Shown: in pieces, positions 16,205 through 24,317 of the stretch
Position numbering within the stretch: position 1 is the stretch's first letter
Layout of the letters: the number at the start of each line of letters is the position of its first letter
Source of the DNA: JAICKM01 sp038228295
GTDB taxonomy: Bacteria > Chloroflexota > Chloroflexia > QHBQ01 > JAICKM01
Direction of reading: 5' to 3'
Length of the DNA: 64,000 bases
Assembly (NCBI GenBank): GCA_038228295.1
Contig: JBBRPH010000011.1
Coordinates: 37,509 to 101,508, forward strand
The notes under the pieces: generated by a model
What the model saw: only the letters and a program-made list of their open reading frames with translations
Told to the model about the DNA's origin: nothing
The model's database searches: none
Made by a program: the position numbers and the translations under genes

Positions 16205-17590
16205 ATGATGTGGCAAACCTATCTGCAACCGACCGCGCTGGACGAGACGCTGAGCCTGCTGCGCGACCACGCAGGGGCGGCCCGCGTGGTGGCAGGCGGC
16301 ACGGACCTGATCGTGGAGTTGGCGCGCGGCATCCGCCCGACGGCGACGGTGATTGACATCAGCCGCGTGACCGAACTCAAATACGTGCGCGCCGAGGCGG
16401 GGCTGATCCGGCTGGGCGCGCTGGCGACGCATAACGATGTGCCGGCCACACCCGCTTGCGTGGCCGGGGCGTTGCCGCTGGCGCAAGCGTGCCTCGAAGT
16501 GGGTGCGCCGCAGATCCGCACGCGCGGCACGATCGCCGGCAACGTGATCACCGCGTCGCCCGCCAACGACACGATCTCGCCACTGCTGGCGCTGGGGGCG
16601 GCGGTGGTGCTGACGCGGCTGGGCGGCGAACGGGTGGTGCCGTTACGCGACTTCTATACGGGCGTGCGCCGCACCGTCATCGCCCCCGACGAACTGCTGC
16701 GCGAGATCCGCTTCCCCGCGCTGGGTAGCGACGCACGCGGGCTGTTCCTCAAACTGGGCCTGCGCCGCGCCCAGGCTATTTCGGTGATTCACTTGGCGCT
16801 GGTGCTGCACTTCGACGGCGACACCGTGCGCGCCGCAAGTATCGCGCTCGGTTGCCTGGCCCCGACCGTCGTCCATGCACCGCAAGCCGAAGCGTATTTA
16901 GTCGGGCGGCAACTCACGCCGGAAGTCTGCACCACCGCCGGGCGGCTCGCGTGCGCCGATGTGCGGCCCATCGGCGACCTGCGCGGCTCGGCGACCTACC
17001 GGCTGGCAACGCTGGCCGCCTTGCTGGCCGACGGGCTAACCCGCATCGCCGCCGGCACCCAAGCGGCCGGCTTCCCCGCCCGTCCGGTGCTGCTCGATAC
17101 CGGCGCGCCCACTCCGGCGGCGGCACCGGTCGCTTGGGCCGGTACGATCCGCACCACGATCAACGACCAAGCCCAGCAGTGGCCCGCCACCGCCTCCGGC
17201 AAGACGCTGCTCAACGCCCTGCGCGACGAGGCGGGGTTGACCGGCTGCAAAGAGGGCTGCGCCGAGGGTGAGTGTGGCGCGTGTACCGTCTGGCTCGACG
17301 GCCAAGCGGTCATGGCCTGCCTGGTGCCCGCGCCCCAAGCGCACGGCCGGGCGATCACCACCATCGAAGGGCTGGCGGCCGGCGACACGCTGCATCCGCT
17401 GCAACAGGCGTTCATAGACCACGCCGCCGTGCAATGCGGCTTCTGCATCCCCGGCATGATCATGGCCGGAGCCAAGCTGCTGGCCGAGTGCCCCAGCCCC
17501 GATCTCGCCGCCGTGCAGACCGCCGTCAGCGGCAACATCTGCCGTTGCACCGGCTATCGGAAGATTTTAGAGGCCATCCAGAAGGCGTAA
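16205..17590 (+). CDS. Fused FAD-binding and 2Fe-2S subunits of a xanthine dehydrogenase/CO dehydrogenase-family enzyme
   Basis: A 461-residue fusion of what are usually two subunits. Residues 1-285 are the FAD-binding middle subunit (VVAGGTDLIVELARG near 29-43, GAPQIRTRGTIAGNVITASPAND near 101-123, CO dehydrogenase C-terminal region to 285). Residues 305-461 are the small subunit with two 2Fe-2S clusters: GCKEGCAEGECGACTVW near 345 and QCGFCIPGM near 410 with NICRCTGY near 443. The order FAD then FeS is unusual, and no molybdenum-binding large subunit lies beside it. It may serve a distant large subunit. AGGTGA lies just before two ATGs; the second is spaced better. The small membrane gene follows after 18 nt. 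Confidence 0.9.
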   Translation: MMWQTYLQPTALDETLSLLRDHAGAARVVAGGTDLIVELARGIRPTATVIDISRVTELKYVRAEAGLIRLGALATHNDVPATPACVAGALPLAQACLEVGAPQIRTRGTIAGNVITASPANDTISPLLALGAAVVLTRLGGERVVPLRDFYTGVRRTVIAPDELLREIRFPALGSDARGLFLKLGLRRAQAISVIHLALVLHFDGDTVRAASIALGCLAPTVVHAPQAEAYLVGRQLTPEVCTTAGRLACADVRPIGDLRGSATYRLATLAALLADGLTRIAAGTQAAGFPARPVLLDTGAPTPAAAPVAWAGTIRTTINDQAQQWPATASGKTLLNALRDEAGLTGCKEGCAEGECGACTVWLDGQAVMACLVPAPQAHGRAITTIEGLAAGDTLHPLQQAFIDHAAVQCGFCIPGMIMAGAKLLAECPSPDLAAVQTAVSGNICRCTGYRKILEAIQKA

Positions 17591-17608
17591 AGACGCAGGA
17601 GACGCGCA

Positions 17609-17932
17609 ATGCTACCATGGGGCTGGGCGCTGGCGGCGGGGTTGCTGGCGGCGCAATTGGCCGGCGTCGCCTACCGGCGGCGCAACCGCTACCCCCGCTT
17701 CCTGTTTAATAGCTGGGCGGCTACGGTGTACGCAGGCTTGGTGGCTGTGGATAGCCTGTTAGGGGCCGGGCTGGTTGAGCTAATCGGCGGCAGCGGGCCG
17801 GAAGCCGGCGCGCAACAGAGCGGACTGCTCACCGTTGCCCTGATCGCGGGTCTAGCACTGGTTGCCATTGCCGGGCTGATCCTGTTTTTCCGTTGGGTGC
17901 TACGCGGCGAAATCCACGACATTCCCGACTAA
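17609..17932 (+). CDS. Small membrane protein, unknown
   Basis: A 107-residue protein with three hydrophobic helices (about 3-20, 38-60, 73-94) and charged ends, the last segment reading FRWVLRGEIHDIPD. The 18-nt gap to the upstream FAD/FeS gene and a plausible AGGAG-like sequence (GCAGGAGACGCGCA) suggest co-transcription. I do not recognise the family; a membrane partner for an oxidoreductase is conceivable but unsupported. Confidence 0.65.
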   Translation: MLPWGWALAAGLLAAQLAGVAYRRRNRYPRFLFNSWAATVYAGLVAVDSLLGAGLVELIGGSGPEAGAQQSGLLTVALIAGLALVAIAGLILFFRWVLRGEIHDIPD

Positions 17933-17946
17933 TCCGGCGGGGCGAA

Positions 17947-19713
17947 CTAACGCCGCCGCAGCAGCCGGATCGCTTCGCCCAACTCCTCGGCGCGCAACAG
18001 GCGCGCCACCGCCAAGTACAGCCCCAGCCCCACCATACCGCCGGCCGCCAGAATCAGCCCCGCCGCCACCTTGATGCTAATCACATCGGCGGCCGGGTGA
18101 ATATTCGCTGCCAGCCAGGGCACCACCGGCACCAGCACCAGCGCCATCGCTGCCGCGCCGGCCACGCTCACACCCGCTCCGCGCACGAAAGCCCGGTCGA
18201 ACAACCCCGGCAGGCGGCGACGCAAGAACACGACCAACGCGATCAACTCGCCCGTCGTTGTCAGCGACAGGCTGATCGCCATGCCGCTCTGATCCAGCCT
18301 TAACCCCCGTATCAGTGTCTGACTGAGAATGATGTTGGCGACCACGGTGACGACCGACACGATGACCGGTGTGCGCGTGTCGTGCAGCGCATAAAAGCCG
18401 CGTGTGATCAACTCAACCAGCACATAGGCCAACAACCCCCAGGCAAACCAGCCTAGCGGCGCGGCCACCCGATCCACGGCATCCGCCGTGAAGTGGCTGG
18501 ACTGGAACAACAGACTCACCACCTCGTGGCGCAGTAGACCCAGTAGCACCGCCGTCGGCAGGGTCAAGAAAAGCAGTGTGCGCAAACCCCCGGCCAGCGT
18601 GGTTCGCATGGCCGCCAAATCGCCCCGGCTTACCTGCGCGGTCATCGTCGGGAACAGCACCGTGGCTAGGCTCATGGCGAAGATGCCGTGCGGCAACATC
18701 ATCAGCACATAGGCGTAGTTGAAGGCCGCCAACGCGCCGTCGTTCGGCAAATAGGACGCCACGTTGGTTAGCGCTAGCGCGTTTAACTGGAACGCCGCCT
18801 GACCCAAGATGCGCGGTCCCATCAGCCGCACCACCTGACCGACGCCTTCATCGCGTTGATCAAGGTGAAACGGCTGGTAGTGCATCCCGACACGGATCAA
18901 TCCCGGCACCTGCACCAGGAAATGCAAGCCCGCTCCGATCACCACGCCGAACGCCACGCCGTAGATGCCCCAGATCGGCGCAAGTAGCAGTGCCCCCAGG
19001 ATGATCGCGAGGTTGTACATAATCGGCGCAAAGGCCGGCAGGGTAAATTGCTGCCGTGCGTTAAGGATGCCCTGCGCCCAGCCGCCCAGCCCCAAAAATA
19101 GCGGCGACAGCAACATAATGCGTGTCAGGTCCACCGTCAACGCCTGTTTGTCGGGCGGGAACTTTGGGGCCAACAGCCCGCCGACTAATTGCGGGGCTAG
19201 CAGGGCCAAGACAATGCCGCCCAATGCCAGCAGCACCACCGACGCATTGATCAAGGTGCTGGCAAGCCGCCACGCTGCCGCCGCTTTCTGCTGCTCGATC
19301 AACCCGGTGAACACCGGAATAAACGCCGAGCCCACGGCACCACCGATAATCAACAGGAACAGCGTATCCGGGATGTTGAACGCGGCGGCGTAGGCATCGG
19401 GGCGGATGTCGTGCAGGTTGGGCGGAAACTGAGCCGCGATGACGATGTTGCGGACCATGCCCAGCACGCGGCTCAGGGCAAACGCGACCGCGACTAGCGC
19501 CGCCGCCCCGGCCAAGCGCCGCCCCGTTCCCTGACCTGCCCCAGCAGGCGGTGCCGCCGCATCCGTCGGCAGCATGGCTGTATTCAGCCGCCCCACCGGG
19601 TAGGCCGATAAAGGGATTGCATCACCCAATCCGGGTGGTTCTTCAGGCGCGGCAGTCGGTTCAACGGCTAGCGGATCAGAAGCGCGGTTCGACACTTGCT
19701 TTCTCACGTCCAT
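17947..19713 (-). CDS. murJ: Lipid II flippase MurJ (MviN)
   Basis: MurJ moves lipid II across the membrane in peptidoglycan synthesis. The 588-residue protein has the expected 14 or so helices, a Ser/Pro/Gly-rich cytoplasmic head of about 65 residues and the family motifs ALVAVAFALSRVLGMVRNIVI, NIPDTLFLLIIGGAVGSAFIPVF, LLSPLFLGLGGWAQGILNARQQFTLPAF and GIFAMSLATVLFPTMTAQ. The start is set at ATG 19713: a -10 box (TATTAT) ends 6 nt upstream and TTGCGC lies 17 nt before that, so the transcript begins near the ATG. A longer reading frame upstream would run through the promoter. It diverges from rpsT. Confidence 0.93.
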   Translation of the reverse strand: MDVRKQVSNRASDPLAVEPTAAPEEPPGLGDAIPLSAYPVGRLNTAMLPTDAAAPPAGAGQGTGRRLAGAAALVAVAFALSRVLGMVRNIVIAAQFPPNLHDIRPDAYAAAFNIPDTLFLLIIGGAVGSAFIPVFTGLIEQQKAAAAWRLASTLINASVVLLALGGIVLALLAPQLVGGLLAPKFPPDKQALTVDLTRIMLLSPLFLGLGGWAQGILNARQQFTLPAFAPIMYNLAIILGALLLAPIWGIYGVAFGVVIGAGLHFLVQVPGLIRVGMHYQPFHLDQRDEGVGQVVRLMGPRILGQAAFQLNALALTNVASYLPNDGALAAFNYAYVLMMLPHGIFAMSLATVLFPTMTAQVSRGDLAAMRTTLAGGLRTLLFLTLPTAVLLGLLRHEVVSLLFQSSHFTADAVDRVAAPLGWFAWGLLAYVLVELITRGFYALHDTRTPVIVSVVTVVANIILSQTLIRGLRLDQSGMAISLSLTTTGELIALVVFLRRRLPGLFDRAFVRGAGVSVAGAAAMALVLVPVVPWLAANIHPAADVISIKVAAGLILAAGGMVGLGLYLAVARLLRAEELGEAIRLLRRR

Positions 19714-19719
19714 TCGGCT

Positions 19720-19748
19720 ATAATAATTGCTGGGCTTGCAGTGCGCAA
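19720..19748 (-). promoter_or_regulatory. murJ promoter (leaderless)
   Basis: TTGCGC (19748-19743), 17-nt spacer, TATTAT (19725-19720), then 6 nt to the ATG. The good spacing supports the chosen murJ start. Confidence 0.65.
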
Positions 19749-19789
19749 GCTCCGTTATGTCCATTAAGGCTGCGCCTTTAGCGCGCCGC

Positions 19790-19795
19790 TATTAT
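19790..19795 (+). promoter_or_regulatory. Possible rpsT -10 box
   Basis: TATTAT lies 31 nt before the TTG start of rpsT, with AGGAGGA between. No convincing -35. Confidence 0.4.
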
Positions 19796-19826
19796 ACACG
19801 GAAACAGGCAGGAGGATCAGACCGCA

Positions 19827-20123
19827 TTGGCTAATATTAAATCCGCGATCAAACGCATCAAGATTGGCGCAACCAAACAGGCCCGCAATCGCCCGATCCG
19901 TAGCGCGCTCAAGACATATGTGGGCAAGGCGCGCCGCGCCGTAGATACCGGCAACACCGAGACCAGTGCCGCCGCCGTCGTCACCGCGATCAGCGCACTT
20001 GATAAAGCCGCCGCAAAGGGTATTATTCACCCCAACAACGCCGCCCGCCGCAAGTCGCGCCTGATGGCGCGCCTGAATAAAGCCGCCGCCGGCACCCCGA
20101 CGACCGGCCACGGCGCGCATTAA
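19827..20123 (+). CDS. rpsT: 30S ribosomal protein S20
   Basis: S20 binds 16S rRNA early in small-subunit assembly. The 98-residue basic helical protein reads ANIKSAIKRI at the start, then RNRPIRSALKTYV and the C-terminal KGIIHPNNAARRKSRLMARLN that is diagnostic of the family. A poorly conserved tail (AAAGTPTTGHGAH) follows. The start codon is TTG, preceded by AGGAGG; no in-frame ATG or GTG fits. In E. coli rpsT also starts with UUG, where it helps feedback control. Confidence 0.96.
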   Translation: MANIKSAIKRIKIGATKQARNRPIRSALKTYVGKARRAVDTGNTETSAAAVVTAISALDKAAAKGIIHPNNAARRKSRLMARLNKAAAGTPTTGHGAH

Positions 20124-20135
20124 GCTTCCCCAGTC

Positions 20136-20195
20136 TACCACAGAGACGCAGAGCCGCTGAGAACCGCCGTGTTCTCGCCTCTGCGTTTCGCCGTT
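20136..20195. repeat. CACAGAGACGCAGAG palindrome after rpsT
   Basis: ACGCAGAG and GAGAAC on the left pair with GTTCTC and CTCTGCGT on the right, giving an interrupted hairpin in the rpsT-dehydrogenase gap. It may act as a terminator. A half copy of the same type (CCGTGTCTCTGTGTCTTCATG) lies at about 33091-33111. Confidence 0.5.
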
Positions 20196-20218
20196 TTTAG
20201 CGCAAGGTACCGCTCCTA

Positions 20219-21541
20219 ATGACTGATTACCGTGCTGAACTGTTACACAAGTTTCGCACTCGCCAGGCCCACGTCGCTGTGATCGGACTGGGCTATGTCG
20301 GCCTGCCCCTGGCGGTGGGTTTCGCCGAAGCCGGCTATCGCGTCACCGGCATTGACCTGGATGCGCGCAAAATCGCGGCGATCCGCGCCGGCGAGTCGTA
20401 CATCGAAGATGTACCCGCCGCTGCGGTAGCCGCGCTGGTGCAGGCCGGCCGGCTGACCGCCACCAGCGATTCGGGCGTACTGCGCGAGTGCGATGCCGCC
20501 TCGATCTGCGTGCCCACCCCATTGGCGAAAACCGGCGATCCCGATATCTCCTACATCATTAGCGCGACCGAAGCCGTTGCCCAAGGGCTACACCCCGGTA
20601 TGGTGGTGGTGCTGGAGTCGACGACCTATCCCGGCACCACTACGGAAGCCGTGCTGCCGTTGCTGGCGAACAACGGCGGCAACCTGCGCGTCGGTGAAGA
20701 TTTTTTCCTGGCCTTCTCGCCGGAACGCGTCTCGCCCGGTGACGGCGGCTGGTCCACGCGCACCATGCCCAAAGTAATCGGCGGCGTAACCCCGGCTTGC
20801 TTAGACGTGGCGACGGCCTACTATTCGGTAGCCATAGACACACTGGTGCCGGTCTCCTCGACCGAGGCGGCCGAGATGGTCAAGCTGCTCGAAAACACGT
20901 TTCGCGCTGTCAATATCGGTTTGGTCAACGAAATGCTGCTCATGTCCGACAAACTGGGCCTGAATATTTGGGAGATTATTGACGCGGCGGCCACCAAACC
21001 GCTCGGCTTCATGAAGTTCACCCCCGGCCCCGGCCTCGGCGGGCACTGCATCCCCATCGATCCACTCTATCTGAGCTGGAAAATGAAGTCGCTGAACTAC
21101 ACCGCACGCTTCATCGAACTCGCCAGCGAGATCAACACCGCGATGCCGATCTACTGGGTGAGCCGGGTGCAAGATGCGCTGAATGATGTGGGCAAGCCGG
21201 TCAAGGGCAGCACGATCCTCGTACTGGGCGTAGCCTACAAGCCCAACATCAGTGATGTGCGCGAGTCGCCCGCGCTCGACATTATCCAGTTGCTCGAAGG
21301 CAAAGGCGCGCACGTCAGCTACCATGATCCGCATGTGCCGATTTTGCACCACGAAGGCATCGTGATGACCGGGGTAGCCGACCTATCCACCGCGCTCACC
21401 GCCGCCGACTGCGTGGTAATCGCCACCGACCACGCCGACTACGACTGGTCGGCGGTCTACCGTCAAGCACAACTGACCGTAGACACGCGCAACGCTTTGC
21501 GCCACGTTACAAGCCACGCAGCGGGAGCGTCCGTCGGCTAA
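20219..21541 (+). CDS. UDP-sugar 6-dehydrogenase family (UDP-GlcNAc dehydrogenase-like)
   Basis: A 440-residue NAD-dependent enzyme that oxidises the C6 hydroxyl of a nucleotide sugar to a uronate. The Rossmann motif VIGLGYVGLPLAVGFAEAG is at residues 20-38; the catalytic Cys is in GPGLGGHCIPIDP near residue 280; SPERVSPGD and ENTFRAVNIGLVNE belong to the WecC/WbpA-type subfamily rather than the short Ugd type. UDP-GlcNAc or UDP-ManNAc are the most likely substrates. It probably supplies surface polysaccharide. The next gene (cyclic-di-GMP type) begins after 202 nt with its own promoter. Confidence 0.9.
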   Translation: MTDYRAELLHKFRTRQAHVAVIGLGYVGLPLAVGFAEAGYRVTGIDLDARKIAAIRAGESYIEDVPAAAVAALVQAGRLTATSDSGVLRECDAASICVPTPLAKTGDPDISYIISATEAVAQGLHPGMVVVLESTTYPGTTTEAVLPLLANNGGNLRVGEDFFLAFSPERVSPGDGGWSTRTMPKVIGGVTPACLDVATAYYSVAIDTLVPVSSTEAAEMVKLLENTFRAVNIGLVNEMLLMSDKLGLNIWEIIDAAATKPLGFMKFTPGPGLGGHCIPIDPLYLSWKMKSLNYTARFIELASEINTAMPIYWVSRVQDALNDVGKPVKGSTILVLGVAYKPNISDVRESPALDIIQLLEGKGAHVSYHDPHVPILHHEGIVMTGVADLSTALTAADCVVIATDHADYDWSAVYRQAQLTVDTRNALRHVTSHAAGASVG

Positions 21542-21658
21542 CAGTAAACTGTGCAGCCGGGCCGAGTGCTAAAAGCCGAGGCAGGCGGAGTTGCCCACTA
21601 TCACGGCGGAATCCTTTGCGTTCGTTACCACGGAGTAAAAGGTCCGCCGGCGGCCCCC

Positions 21659-21688
21659 TTGACAGTCCTTGCTTACCTATGATACCCT
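21659..21688 (+). promoter_or_regulatory. Promoter of the GGDEF/HD-GYP gene
   Basis: A perfect TTGACA (21659-21664), an 18-nt spacer and TACCCT (21683-21688). A leader of about 48 nt follows before the TTG start. Confidence 0.55.
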
Positions 21689-21743
21689 AATCTAACAGTA
21701 GGGACGCGCACGGAGAGCCGGCGCACCTAGAAAGGGGCCAGCT

Positions 21744-24308
21744 TTGAGTGCCACGCACGCCACACCAAAGGTGCGTGAGCAGGCGGAGTCCAGCCGGGAC
21801 ACGCCCGCCCCGGTGCGTTCTGCGCGTGCCCCTATATCCGCCTCGGGAGCAGAACTCAGCCTGCATCTGCGCTGGCTGTTGGTCTTAGTCGCCGGCACCA
21901 CTTACCTATTGGATACAGACATCTTCGCGACTGCGCTACTGGCCGGCGTAATCGCGCTCTTCAACGCTACCCTCTATGTCGTCTACAGGCGGGGTCAGCG
22001 CCCGCCTATACAGATCATTGTGCCGGCTGACTACCTATTTATTTCGCTGCTCATCCTATTGCGCGGGGGAGCCACTAGCGAGGCGTACCTGCTGTATGCG
22101 CTGCCAATTTTCTATTTGGGCCTCTATTACGGAGTGGGCGGAGCGATCAGCGCGAGCGGGTTAGCGATGGTCAGCTACAGTGCTACCCTAGTCGCCGGCA
22201 GCGCAATACCGCCGGTGCCGGCCCAATTCGCAACGGCCGGCCATGTAATTGTGCGCCTGATCTATTTCGGCATCGTCACGTTGGCGGCAGTGGCGGTCCT
22301 GCGCTACCAAGCGCGCAGTCGGCAGAGCTTTGAGCAGTTGCACGCCCGCGACCGGGAGCAGGTACGGCGCCTGGAAGCCATCAGCCGCATCACCCAGCAA
22401 CTGAACACCGCGCCCGCCAGCCAAGACATCCCACGTATCATCGCCGAAGGCACTCGTAACGTCATCCCGTTTAAGAACTGCCGCGTCCACATGATCGCGC
22501 AGACCCCCGACGGCCCGCGCCTGCCGATGGTTGCGTTGTACGGGCCGCCCATAGACGGTGGGCTGCTGATGAGCGGAGCGCGTAAACTGCGGCTGGGCGA
22601 GGGCATCACCGGTTGGGTAGCCCAACATGGCGAGCCGTTGCTGATCGCCAATGCCGTCGCAGATCCGCGTGCTGTCCACGTACCGGGTACCCCACAGGCC
22701 GCCAACTCGCTGCTTGTGGTGCCGTTGCACGTCGGCGGGCAGGTCAAAGGGGTAATCGCCCTTAGCCAAGCCGGCGTGGGCGCGTTCAGCACCGACGACT
22801 TGCAACTGATGGTCACGCTGGCGAACGCCGCTGGTATCGCGCTCACCAATATCGAGAGCCGCGAGTCGCTGGCGCATCAGGCCACCACCGACGCAATTAC
22901 CGGGCTACGCCACCACGGTGCGTTTCAGGCCGCGCTGGCCGATTCTATCGAAGCGGCGACACGATGCACCGAGTCGTTGACGCTAGTGCTGTTCGACATT
23001 GACGGCTTCCGTAGCTACAACGAACGGTTGGGTTTGGCCGCCGGCGATGCGGCGCTACGCCGCGTGGGCCAGTGTTTGCAACAGGCGTGTGCCGCTGCCG
23101 GCAGCACGCAGGATGTGACAGGCGAACCGCAAAACGCTTGCTGCTTCCGCATCGGCGGTGATGAATTCGCGCTGCTGCTCAGTGGTCCGGCCGCGCAGAC
23201 CGATACGGCGATCCGCTTGGCGCGCGTGGCTATTCAGGCCGCAGGGACGGCCACGCCGGGCGATGCGTTGGGGCGGATCGCGCTATCCGCCGGGCTGGCC
23301 GTCTTTCCCACCGATGCCGGCACCCGTTATGAACTGCTGGACACCGCCGAGGCGGCGCTCTATCTCGTGCGCCAAACAGGCGGCAACCGGCTGGGCCTGC
23401 CCGACGCGGCGGCCAAAGAAACGCTGCGCCTGCGCCGCATGGTGGAGCAGATGGTACAGGCCAGCCTAGCCGAAAGCGGTTCACCCGCTGCCGTGCGCCA
23501 CCTAGTGGCGGGCGCAGTAGAGGCGGGGCAACACAGCCGCCACGCGCCGTTGGCTCAGCAACTCACCACCGAAGCTTTGCGCGCCCTCGCGGCGGCCATT
23601 GATGCCAAAGACGATTACACCCGCGGGCACAGTGAGCGGGTGGCCGCCACGGCCGGCGAGATTGCCCGCTGGATGGGTATGAACGAAACCACCGTGGAGC
23701 ACACCACGACCGCCGCCCGGATGCACGACATCGGCAAAATCGGTGTGCCCGACGGCGTGTTGCACAAGCGCACCGCCTTGACCCCCTTAGAACAGGCGAT
23801 TATGGCGACCCACCCCGACATCGGAGCCGACATCCTGGCCCCCATCCACACCCTGCGTGAAGTGGTGCCGATTGTGCGCCACCATCATGAACATTTTGAC
23901 GGCCGCGGCTACCCACAAGGGCTGGCCGGCGATGCGATCCCACTCGGCGCGCGTGTGGTCGCCGTGGCCGATGCGCTGGATGCCATGATTACGGATCGCC
24001 CTTATCGCAGCGGAATGCCGATTGCCACAGCGCTGGCCGAGCTACAAAAATGGGCGGGCAGCCACTACGATCCGGCAGTGGTCGCGACGGTAGTGGCCCT
24101 CTACAGCCCCGAAGGCGCGGGCCTGGCGCTGCATGGCGTGATGCCGCTAGGTCGCCCCGCTGACGTGCCCAGCGTCCCGCTCCACATGGTGGAGACCACC
24201 ACTCCTACCCTCGACTTGGTGATGTATCCGGAGCCGGTGGCGGTGCCGCTGCAATTTCCGTTGCTGCACGCCATTATGCAGGATCAGACGCTTGAAATCG
24301 GCGAGTAA
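21744..24308 (+). CDS. Membrane GAF-GGDEF-HD-GYP cyclic-di-GMP protein
   Basis: An 854-residue sensor with opposing cyclic-di-GMP modules. Residues 30-190 contain about five or six membrane helices; 205-375 is a GAF domain (PSAAN-type LLVVPLHVGGQVKGVIAL). The cyclase domain has an intact GGDEF near residue 470 but no RxxD inhibitory site before it. The C-terminal HD-GYP domain keeps HSERV, HDIGK near 660, HH and GRGYPQG near 720, so phosphodiesterase activity is expected. The start is TTG with AAAGGGG upstream. It leads a tight run with the following two genes (9-nt and 3-nt gaps). Confidence 0.94.
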   Translation: MSATHATPKVREQAESSRDTPAPVRSARAPISASGAELSLHLRWLLVLVAGTTYLLDTDIFATALLAGVIALFNATLYVVYRRGQRPPIQIIVPADYLFISLLILLRGGATSEAYLLYALPIFYLGLYYGVGGAISASGLAMVSYSATLVAGSAIPPVPAQFATAGHVIVRLIYFGIVTLAAVAVLRYQARSRQSFEQLHARDREQVRRLEAISRITQQLNTAPASQDIPRIIAEGTRNVIPFKNCRVHMIAQTPDGPRLPMVALYGPPIDGGLLMSGARKLRLGEGITGWVAQHGEPLLIANAVADPRAVHVPGTPQAANSLLVVPLHVGGQVKGVIALSQAGVGAFSTDDLQLMVTLANAAGIALTNIESRESLAHQATTDAITGLRHHGAFQAALADSIEAATRCTESLTLVLFDIDGFRSYNERLGLAAGDAALRRVGQCLQQACAAAGSTQDVTGEPQNACCFRIGGDEFALLLSGPAAQTDTAIRLARVAIQAAGTATPGDALGRIALSAGLAVFPTDAGTRYELLDTAEAALYLVRQTGGNRLGLPDAAAKETLRLRRMVEQMVQASLAESGSPAAVRHLVAGAVEAGQHSRHAPLAQQLTTEALRALAAAIDAKDDYTRGHSERVAATAGEIARWMGMNETTVEHTTTAARMHDIGKIGVPDGVLHKRTALTPLEQAIMATHPDIGADILAPIHTLREVVPIVRHHHEHFDGRGYPQGLAGDAIPLGARVVAVADALDAMITDRPYRSGMPIATALAELQKWAGSHYDPAVVATVVALYSPEGAGLALHGVMPLGRPADVPSVPLHMVETTTPTLDLVMYPEPVAVPLQFPLLHAIMQDQTLEIGE

Positions 24309-24317
24309 TCGCCCACT

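Noticed and set aside
21542..21658. Possible riboswitch before the GGDEF/HD-GYP gene
   Set aside because: I could not match the conserved core of a cyclic-di-GMP or other riboswitch, and the likely promoter lies downstream of it.
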